Shown one piece after another: positions 1 through 4,790 of a stretch of DNA of 6,833 bases (position 1 is its first letter; every line of letters begins with the position of its first letter). Source of the stretch: Deltaproteobacteria bacterium (GTDB lineage Bacteria > Desulfobacterota > Binatia > UBA9968). The stretch covers positions 1 to 6,833 of the forward strand of contig JAHFAP010000172.1 of NCBI GenBank assembly GCA_023250495.1, given 5' to 3'. A program made the translations under genes and the position numbers. The notes beneath the pieces were generated by a model. It did not search any database. It was not told the origin of the DNA and was given only the letters and a program-made list of their open reading frames with translations.

Positions 1-440
1 ACCGCGCCTGTAGCGCCTGTCGGCCCAGTTGCGCCCGTAGCTCCTACCGCACCTGTAGCTCCTGCTGCTCCCGTTGCTCCTGTCGGTCCAGTAGAACCAA
101 TAGTTCCCGTTGCTCCCGTCGCTCCGGTTGCTCCCGTGGCACCCGTGGGTCCTGTTGCTCCGGTTGCGCCAGTGGGACCCGTTGGTCCAGTCGCTCCAGT
201 TGCTCCACTCGCACCAGTTGCGCCAGTGACTCCCGTTGCTCCCGTTGCTCCCGTGGCGCCTGTCGGTCCTGTTGCGCCGGTGGCTCCAGTGGAACCAATA
301 GTTCCGGTTGCTCCAGTTGCACCAGTTGCTCCTGTCGGCCCGGTAGGTCCGGTTGGCCCAGTCAAGCCAATCGCGCCGGTTGCTCCAGTAGCTCCGGTGG
401 GACCGGTCGCACCAGTCGGCCCAGTTGGACCCGCAGCTCC
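1..440 (-). repeat. Collagen-like Gly-X-Thr triplet tract (9-base coding repeat)
   Basis: Each 9-base unit encodes Gly-Ala-Thr or Gly-Pro-Thr, with occasional GTI, GST, GVT, GLT, GAI, GAS, GAV and GAA variants. There are 48 full triplets with no interruption. Third positions vary freely: all four Gly codons and all four Thr codons are used. The protein repeat is therefore maintained although the DNA units have drifted. The pair GTI-GST occurs twice, at 305-294 and 107-96, 66 residues (22 triplets) apart, and about 28 of the 30 bases around it match. On the plus strand the same tract reads as an Ala-Pro-Val repeat, which is a shadow. Confidence 0.9.
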
Positions 441-1007
441 GAGAGCGGTAAGGGTGATGTCTAATTTGGCCTCATGGCTGGTTAACCCACTTTCCTTTGT
501 ATCAAGCTGCATGTTGATGGATACATGACGAACGAGGGCGATACCGTCGTTGGCGAGGACACCATCGAGCCAATTTCTCACGAGGTTGGTGAGATCAATC
601 GCTATGAAATTCTTGGCGTCACCAAGGCCAACCCCCACTGATGGCACCTCTATAGATCCGAAAGTCGGAGAATTATTGAAAGTGAGGGTTGACTCATCCC
701 AACCGCTCGTCACGCGTACGACGTTAAATGACCCGGCAGTTTTCACCGAGGCGACAAAGAGTATGAGGGTAGCCTTCTCAACGTCAGCACCCACAACACC
801 AGCCGGCAGAGTTGAGAGATCAAACTTGATGAAGGCAGTAGCGTTATTTATGAGAAGTGTTGCGGTGTTACCGTAGTTGGAATTCGGCCTGGTCGAATCG
901 GTATACGCGTCGTCGGTTAGAAGGGCCTGCGCTCCAAAAGAGACGCTTGCCCACAGGAGGGCAATAGCCATCAAAACCGAGGTGGCCGCTACGACTTTTC
1001 CTCTCAT
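1..1007 (-). CDS. Secreted DNRLRE-domain collagen-like protein (C-terminus outside window)
   Basis: The reading frame is open from the ATG at 1007 to the window edge, so only 335 N-terminal residues are visible. Residues 1-28 form a signal peptide: a basic start (MRGK), a hydrophobic core and an AQA cleavage site. Residues about 30-187 match the DNRLRE (CBM96-like) beta-sandwich: DDAYTDSTRPNSNYGN at 32-47, FIKFDLSTLP at 59-68, ATLILFV at 79-85, GWDESTLTFNNSP at 102-114, IDLTNLVRNWLDG at 137-149 and NDGIALV at 153-159. From Gly190 onward there are 48 unbroken Gly-X-Y triplets. Y is Thr in 41 of them; Pro occurs only at X, in 12. Such Thr-rich tracts form triple helices in bacterial collagens such as BclA and are often glycosylated there. 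The likely role is a surface or extracellular structural or adhesive fibre; this is inferred. An in-frame ATG at 1058 is possible, but the ATG at 1007 gives the better signal peptide. No clear ribosome site is seen at either. A cell-wall or PEP-CTERM anchor cannot be judged because the end is missing. Confidence 0.88.
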   Translation of the reverse strand, partial: MRGKVVAATSVLMAIALLWASVSFGAQALLTDDAYTDSTRPNSNYGNTATLLINNATAFIKFDLSTLPAGVVGADVEKATLILFVASVKTAGSFNVVRVTSGWDESTLTFNNSPTFGSIEVPSVGVGLGDAKNFIAIDLTNLVRNWLDGVLANDGIALVRHVSINMQLDTKESGLTSHEAKLDITLTALGAAGPTGPTGATGPTGATGATGAIGLTGPTGPTGPTGATGATGATGTIGSTGATGATGPTGATGATGATGVTGATGASGATGATGPTGPTGATGATGPTGATGATGATGATGTIGSTGPTGATGAAGATGAVGATGATGPTGATGA

Positions 1008-1097
1008 AATCTTGCAGCCGTACTTTACTGGACAGGTCTTATGTCTAGCTAAAAGCATCCTTTTGCGCCATTCGCATTTCGGGGTCATCATCAAATG

Positions 1098-1114
1098 AGC
1101 AACGGCTGTGCCAA
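1098..1114 (-). promoter_or_regulatory. Sigma-54 (-24/-12) promoter of the collagen-like gene
   Basis: The minus strand reads TTGGCACAGCCGTTGCT. This matches the RpoN consensus YTGGCAC-N5-TTGCW, with the invariant GG (1112-1111) and GC (1100-1099) separated by exactly 10 bases. It sits in non-coding DNA, in the right orientation, 91 bases before the ATG at 1007. Transcription would start near 1087 and give a leader of about 80 bases. Such promoters stay silent without an ATP-driven activator bound upstream, and a candidate activator site lies at 1167-1192. Confidence 0.65.
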
Positions 1115-1166
1115 CCACCCAAACTCAGTAATATCCATAACTTTCAGGCATTTTTACGCACTCCGA

Positions 1167-1192
1167 GTGACAAAAATGTCACTCGTGTGACA
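1167..1192. promoter_or_regulatory. Triple GTGACA/TGTCAC half-site array, probable activator-binding enhancer
   Basis: Three six-base half-sites alternate in direction: GTGACA at 1167-1172, TGTCAC at 1177-1182 and GTGACA at 1187-1192. Their starts are exactly 10 bases apart, about one helical turn. The first two lie within a perfect 8-base inverted repeat with an AAAA centre (1165-1184); the second pair has a TCGT centre. The array is centred about 92 bases upstream of the predicted sigma-54 start, a normal distance for an enhancer-binding protein. The identity of the protein is not known. A hairpin role in RNA is less likely because no gene is transcribed across it in a meaningful position. 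Confidence 0.55.
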
Positions 1193-1361
1193 AATCGTGG
1201 CCAATTATGCCAGGAGCCGAAAAGTTCAGCTCGAAGAACCTCTTCCCGTTAAGAGCCGTAGTTGGATTACTCTTTTGTGCAGATCGGCGTCTGCGAAGAC
1301 CCCATCAAGGGACCTTCTTCTGTGCCTCGACTCTCCTACGGATTTCGAGAGACCCACGGAT

Positions 1362-1395
1362 GGAGGCCACTGTGGGTGGCAAACTTGTGGCCTCC
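1362..1395. repeat. Perfect 9-base inverted repeat with 16-base loop
   Basis: GGAGGCCAC at 1362-1370 is exactly complementary to GTGGCCTCC at 1387-1395. The arm is GC-rich and would form a stable stem. It lies about 65 bases downstream of the DUF3108 stop codon, where a terminator might be expected, but no T-run follows on the minus strand. It is therefore not a standard intrinsic terminator. It may stabilise the 3' end of the transcript or be a remnant of a mobile repeat. Confidence 0.45.
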
Positions 1396-1459
1396 CTCTA
1401 TGATGGCGGGCTTACGACGGTGGGCGAGTTACATTACACCATTGCTTCTGAGTGCTCTC

Positions 1460-2266
1460 TCAACTTTTTCCTTCTATCATCTCGATATTCACGCTGCCAA
1501 TGAAGACCTGGCTGGACATCTTGATGGGGACTCTGTTCTCGTCCGCCGTGATCCACACCGTCGCCTGGCGCACTCTCTTCGCATAGCCCGATTTGCTGAG
1601 GTCCGCGATCTGGGGAACCACCTTGTAGGTATCAAATTCCCCTTTCTTGACCGATATCCGCTCTCTCCCTACTACGTCCAATGTGACCAGGTAGCGGCTC
1701 TTGCCGCCAAACACCTCAAACCGCAGACGCTCGCCCACCTTGAAATCAAGGCTGCGGGCCAGATACGTAGCTGAGATCGGATCCAAAGTGTACGGCGATA
1801 CGAACTCGAAATTCTTCGGCTTGTTTCCCTCCTGGCGGTGAACTACCCACTTGTTGGTTGCGGGGTCGACGACGGCGGTCGTATCGATCACCTTGCGATT
1901 TTCCCGCTGGCGGAAGAAAAAGCGGCGGGGATGGAGGGTGTCGGCGTCGAAGGTTGACTCCACCGTGTCGCGCATCTTGAAGATCAGATCCAGGTAGCGC
2001 CACGACTGCGCCTGGACCGTGACCTGAAAAAATTTTTTGCCGTCCAAAAGCACGGGCTGCATCTCGATCTCCGCAGACGCTACCGGAATTCCCAACCAGC
2101 TTACATGGTACACGGCCTTCTCGCCGCCGTCGAAAGGGTGAAAATGGGGCGTATAGTTCTGCAGCGGCTCCTGGCCATCGGCGGCCAGACCCGGCACAGA
2201 GCACAGAAATACAGAGAGCAGAAAGAAAGACCGGAGTAGAAAAAAGTGTGCCTTCAGACCGGTCAA
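1460..2266 (-). CDS. Secreted DUF3108 domain protein
   Basis: With the start used here the product has 268 residues. It begins with a hydrophobic export signal (HFFLLRSFFLLSVFLCSVPGL), and the mature part starts near AADGQEP. The rest matches the DUF3108 family across its length: an opening beta segment (EKAVYHVSWLGIPVASAEIEM), the central DPISATYLARSLDFKVGERL element, GRERISVKKGEFDTYKVVP, and the ending VWITADENRVPIKMSSQVFIGSVNIEMI. The family is periplasmic or envelope-associated in Gram-negative bacteria and has no settled biochemical function. The frame stays open up to a TTG at 2425, but it contains no ATG and the extra N-terminal residues look random. TTG at 2266 is preferred because it places the signal at the N-terminus and lies just after a possible promoter; TTG at 2281 would overlap the -10 box. 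The exact start is uncertain. It is separated from leuD by about 270 bases and is probably a separate transcript. Confidence 0.85.
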   Translation of the reverse strand: MTGLKAHFFLLRSFFLLSVFLCSVPGLAADGQEPLQNYTPHFHPFDGGEKAVYHVSWLGIPVASAEIEMQPVLLDGKKFFQVTVQAQSWRYLDLIFKMRDTVESTFDADTLHPRRFFFRQRENRKVIDTTAVVDPATNKWVVHRQEGNKPKNFEFVSPYTLDPISATYLARSLDFKVGERLRFEVFGGKSRYLVTLDVVGRERISVKKGEFDTYKVVPQIADLSKSGYAKRVRQATVWITADENRVPIKMSSQVFIGSVNIEMIEGKS

Positions 2267-2540
2267 AAAGGTCCAAGTCAAGATAGTCGCGAGGCGCGCG
2301 AAGATCAATGGCCGAGCGGAGGCGTACTTACGCAGCACGTCGGAGCGAGGCGATCGAGCGCAACTATCGTTACCGCCCACCTGGGGGTGTCTCGTAGGGC
2401 CGATGCGTGGGACGAGCAGAATCAAGCGTACCTCAGAGATGCTCTCAGCACTGCGTTGAGCGTAAGACGAGCGTATCGCATCGGGCCGGAGAGAGACTTC
2501 CAGGTGGGCTGATGGCAGATGGCCTTTTTCAACAGTCTGT
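2267..2540. other. Spacer between leuD and the DUF3108 gene
   Basis: No gene is seen here beyond the open 5' extension of the DUF3108 frame. Next to the leuD stop (2531-2541) is AACAGTCTGTT, a palindrome around one central base, followed on the minus strand by GAAAAAGGCC. The right part holds the possible DUF3108 promoter. No tRNA or other RNA gene was recognised. Confidence 0.5.
2280..2308 (-). promoter_or_regulatory. Possible sigma-70 type promoter of the DUF3108 gene
   Basis: On the minus strand TTGATC (2308-2303) is followed after exactly 17 bases by TATCTT (2285-2280). Each box matches four of six consensus positions. Transcription would begin near 2273, giving a very short leader before the TTG at 2266. 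The match is fair but not strong, and it falls inside the longest form of the open frame. Confidence 0.35.
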
Positions 2541-3158
2541 TCAACCCATGAAGCCGGTCATATAGGGCAATCTCGCCGCGACTGTTTTTGCTTTGTCCAA
2601 GTTGGCGCGCAGCATCGCGGTGGAGTCCCAGGATCCTTCGAGCAGCGCCTTGCGGGAGCTTTCGGGAATACCGACCGAAACAGACCGGTCCGTGCCGTAA
2701 GACAACTTCTTTGCCGCCAGATCGAGCGTAAAGTTGGTTTGAGAAGCAGATTCAGCCAATCTTATTAACTCCTCCATTTCGCGCTCGCCGAGCGTGACTG
2801 CGGGGATGCCCAGCATGACGCAGTTGCCGGCGAAGATCGCGGCAAACGATTCCCCGACGATCGCTTTGATGCCGAAGCGGAACAGCGCCTGCGGCGCGTG
2901 CTCCCTGGAAGAGCCGCAGCCGAAGTTCTTGTTGACAAAAAGGATCGAGGCGCCCTTGTATTTTGCGTCGTTGAACGGGTGCGGCTTGGTTTTTCCCTCG
3001 GCGTCGAATCTCTCGTCGTAGAAGGGATACTCGCCCATCCTGGCGAAAGTAACCTCCTTCAGATAGCGCGCCGGAATGATCCGGTCCGTGTCGATGTCAT
3101 TTCCCCGGACGGGAATCGCTGTGCCGGATACTTTGCTTATCTTTATAACCGCACTCAT
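2541..3158 (-). CDS. leuD: 3-isopropylmalate dehydratase small subunit LeuD
   Basis: The 205-residue product is the small, swivelling subunit of isopropylmalate isomerase. With LeuC it converts 2-isopropylmalate to 3-isopropylmalate in leucine biosynthesis, in the cytoplasm. Family motifs are clear: NDIDTDRIIPARYL at 20-33, NKNFGCGSSREHAPQAL at 76-92, and FGIKAIVGESFAAIFAGNC at 95-113. The C-terminal extension GSWDSTAMLRAN (175-186) and LPYMTGF is a known variant of LeuD. The length agrees with the family (about 200 residues). The ATG at 3158 is chosen because AAGGGA lies five to six bases upstream and the protein then begins at the conserved N-terminus. An in-frame ATG at 3254 would add 32 residues encoded by the intergenic palindrome and is rejected. 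It follows leuC by 98 bases and is very probably cotranscribed with it. Confidence 0.96.
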   Translation of the reverse strand: MSAVIKISKVSGTAIPVRGNDIDTDRIIPARYLKEVTFARMGEYPFYDERFDAEGKTKPHPFNDAKYKGASILFVNKNFGCGSSREHAPQALFRFGIKAIVGESFAAIFAGNCVMLGIPAVTLGEREMEELIRLAESASQTNFTLDLAAKKLSYGTDRSVSVGIPESSRKALLEGSWDSTAMLRANLDKAKTVAARLPYMTGFMG

Positions 3159-3177
3159 CTTTCCCTTAGCCCTTCGA

Positions 3178-3224
3178 CCCTCACCTTTAATCCTCTCCCT
3201 TCCAGGGAGAGGGAAGGGTGAGGG
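3178..3224. repeat. Nested palindromic intergenic repeat between leuC and leuD
   Basis: The outer arms CCCTCACC (3178-3185) and GGTGAGGG (3217-3224) enclose an inner 9-base perfect stem, CCTCTCCCT (3192-3200) with AGGGAGAGG (3204-3212), around a three-base loop. This CCTCACC...CTCTCCC / GGGAGAG...GGTGAGG pattern is the form of a palindromic element widely dispersed between genes in many proteobacterial and related genomes. In leuCD mRNA it would fold into a strong hairpin, which may set the ratio of LeuC to LeuD by shielding mRNA ends or pausing polymerase. That effect is inferred. Confidence 0.8.
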
Positions 3225-3254
3225 TTCCCTTAAACCCTTCAACCCTTTAACCAT
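3225..3254 (-). repeat. GTTNAAGG period-8 array downstream of leuC
   Basis: Immediately after the leuC stop the minus strand reads three near-identical octamers in a row: GTTAAAGG, GTTGAAGG, GTTTAAGG. A related, looser array lies upstream of leuC at 4739-4790. The sequence is purine-rich and has no coding role. Confidence 0.55.
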
Positions 3255-3256
3255 CT

Positions 3257-4663
3257 TTAGATGTACTCGCGCACGTCGACGATCTTGCCGTTGAGGGCGG
3301 CCGCCGCGACCATCGCCGGGCTCATCAAGATCGTCCGGCCTTCCGGACTTCCCTGGCGGCCGATAAAATTGCGGTTGGATGAAGAGGCGCAGATCTCCCT
3401 GCCCTTCAATTTATCCGGGTTCATCGCCAGGCACATCGAGCAGCCGGCAGCCCTCCATTCGAATCCCGCTTCCGTGAAGATCTCGTGCAGCCCCTCTTTT
3501 TCCGCCAAGGCCTTGACGCCGGTCGAACCCGGGACCACCAGCGCCCGGATTCCCGGGTGAACCTTTCTTCCTTTGGCGATTTTCGCCGCCGCGCGGAGAT
3601 CGCTCAGGCGCGAATTGGTGCACGAGCCGACAAAGGCCACGTTGATCGGCGTTCCTAAGATCGGGCTGCCCGGCTTCCAGCCCATGTGCTGGTACGCTTT
3701 CCTGGCGCCCTCCGGGTCGGAAAATTCTTCGGGCAGCGGCAATTTTTCCGAAATACCCACCGCCTGTCCCGGATTGATCCCCCACGTTACGGTGGGTTCG
3801 ATCTGCGAACCGTCCATGTTCACCACCTCGTCATAGCGCGCGTCAGGATCCGAGCGTATCGAGCTCCAGTAGGAAACCGCCCGTTCAAAGCCCGCGCCCT
3901 TCGGGACGAACCGCCTGCCCTTGAGAAATTCGAAAGTCGTCGCATCCGGATTGACGTACCCGAGCAGCGCGCCTCCTTCGATGCTCATGTTACAGACGGT
4001 CATCCGCTCTTCCATGTTCATCTTGTCGACCACGGCGCCGTCATATTCGTAGACGAAGCCCTTGCCGCCCGCCACGCCAAGCCTGCGGATGATGTTGAGA
4101 ATCACGTCCTTCGCGTAAACCCCGTCGGAAAGATTTCCGTTGACGTTGATCCTGCGCACCTTGAGCTTGTCCGTGGCGAGGGTTTGCGTGGCCAAAACGT
4201 CCCGGACCTGACTCGTCCCGATGCCGAAGGCAAGGGTCCCGAATGCTCCATGCGTGCTGGTGTGGCTGTCTCCGCAAGCGAGAGTCATCCCCGGCTGGGT
4301 CAACCCGAGCTGAGGTCCGATCACGTGGACGATGCCTTGGCTGTCGCTGTCCAATCCAAAGAATTCGATTCCGAACTCGCCGACGTTCTTTTCCAACGCT
4401 TGCGTCAACTCCTCCGCCTGGGAGTCTAAGAATGGCCGTGTGCGCAGGTCGGTCGGGACGATGTGATCGACCGTGGCAAAAGTCCTTTCCGGAAAGGCGA
4501 CATCGAAACCGTTTTCACGCACCATGTCGAATGCCGGCGCCGTGGTGATCTCGTGAATCAAATGGAGGCCGATAAAAAGCTGCGTCTGGCCGGTCGGTAG
4601 GATATCGACCGTGTGCGATTCCCAGACCTTGTCATACAGCGTGCGGCCGGAACTTTTTGCCAT
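3257..4663 (-). CDS. leuC: 3-isopropylmalate dehydratase large subunit LeuC
   Basis: This is the full-length (468 residues) large subunit of isopropylmalate isomerase, an aconitase-family enzyme that carries a [4Fe-4S] cluster and performs the second step of leucine biosynthesis. The three cluster ligands are visible: Cys348 in VGSCTNSR, and Cys408 and Cys411 in GCSMCLAMNPD. Other family signatures are TLYDKVWESH at 8-17, DHIVPT at 66-71, CGDSHTSTHGAFG at 130-142, FGIGTSQVRDVLATQ at 146-160 and SSSNRNFIGRQG at 427-438. Nothing is missing or interrupted. The ATG at 4663 is preceded by AGGGAG at 4674-4679, ten bases away, and the N-terminus aligns with known LeuC. It has its own promoter and leads a two-gene leuCD unit. 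No leader peptide rich in leucine codons is seen between promoter and start, so classical attenuation is unlikely. Confidence 0.98.
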   Translation of the reverse strand: MAKSSGRTLYDKVWESHTVDILPTGQTQLFIGLHLIHEITTAPAFDMVRENGFDVAFPERTFATVDHIVPTDLRTRPFLDSQAEELTQALEKNVGEFGIEFFGLDSDSQGIVHVIGPQLGLTQPGMTLACGDSHTSTHGAFGTLAFGIGTSQVRDVLATQTLATDKLKVRRINVNGNLSDGVYAKDVILNIIRRLGVAGGKGFVYEYDGAVVDKMNMEERMTVCNMSIEGGALLGYVNPDATTFEFLKGRRFVPKGAGFERAVSYWSSIRSDPDARYDEVVNMDGSQIEPTVTWGINPGQAVGISEKLPLPEEFSDPEGARKAYQHMGWKPGSPILGTPINVAFVGSCTNSRLSDLRAAAKIAKGRKVHPGIRALVVPGSTGVKALAEKEGLHEIFTEAGFEWRAAGCSMCLAMNPDKLKGREICASSSNRNFIGRQGSPEGRTILMSPAMVAAAALNGKIVDVREYI

Positions 4664-4690
4664 CGCGAAATTTCTCCCTGAAACTGAGTT

Positions 4691-4719
4691 ATTCTACCTG
4701 CCCGTCGCAGTCAGTTCAA
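4691..4719 (-). promoter_or_regulatory. Sigma-70 type promoter of leuCD
   Basis: On the minus strand TTGAAC (4719-4714) and TAGAAT (4696-4691) are separated by exactly 17 bases, and each matches consensus at four or five of six positions. Transcription would start near 4684, leaving a leader of about 20 bases that contains the AGGGAG ribosome site. This short leader has no room for an attenuator. Confidence 0.6.
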
Positions 4720-4738
4720 GGGCGCATTCAGCTCAAAG

Positions 4739-4790
4739 GTTTAAGGGTTCGAAACCCTTTCAACTTTTAACCCTGCAACCCTTCAACTTT
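4739..4790 (-). repeat. Degenerate GTTGAAGG array with small hairpin upstream of leuC
   Basis: On the minus strand, starting at the end of the M29-like gene, units related to GTTGAAGG follow one another: GTTGAAGG, GTTGCAGG, GTTAAAA, GTTGAAAGG, GTTTCGAA. The last units form a 7-base stem, AAGGGTT (4743-4749) with AACCCTT (4753-4759), around a three-base loop. It could end the upstream transcript weakly, but no clear T-run follows. The array resembles the one between leuC and leuD. Confidence 0.5.

Larger units (their letters stand above)
1008..1459. other. Intergenic region between DUF3108 gene and collagen-like gene
   Basis: This 452-base gap holds the sigma-54 promoter and activator array in its left part. 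The remainder, about 1197-1459, has open frames on the plus strand (for example from 1207 and 1262), but their products are unlike any family I recognise, are rich in Arg, Ser and Leu in an uneven way, and the longer one runs deep into the DUF3108 gene on the other strand. I see no convincing gene. The only other structure is the inverted repeat at 1362-1395. Confidence 0.6.

Noticed and set aside
44..322. Minus-strand frame rich in Gln, Glu, Leu and Arg
   Set aside because: It is a frame-shifted reading of the collagen triplets, with no start context or family likeness.
136..528. Plus-strand open frame encoding an Ala-Pro-Val / Gly-Pro-Val repeat
   Set aside because: It is the complement of the Gly-X-Thr codons of the collagen gene, and the signal peptide and DNRLRE domain are on the minus strand in the matching frame.
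1207..1774. Plus-strand open frames after the activator array, which could make it a divergent promoter
   Set aside because: Products resemble no known family, the longer one overlaps the DUF3108 gene on the opposite strand, and no sigma-54 element with correct spacing is seen in that direction (GG and GC near 1199-1210 are only 8 bases apart).
2515..2541. GCCTTTTTCAACAGTCTGTT as an insertion sequence end or attachment site
   Set aside because: It looks like a dispersed motif, but there is no second copy, target duplication or transposase in the window.
3159..3254. Extended N-terminus for LeuD from the ATG at 3254
   Set aside because: The extra 32 residues are encoded by the palindromic repeat and are absent from LeuD proteins; the ATG at 3158 has a good ribosome site.
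3686..4429. Long plus-strand frame of 247 codons
   Set aside because: It lies entirely antisense to leuC, whose family motifs are unmistakable.
4743..4759. Hairpin AAGGGTT/AACCCTT as an intrinsic terminator
   Set aside because: The stem is short and AT-containing and no T-run follows on the minus strand, so it was kept only as part of the repeat.
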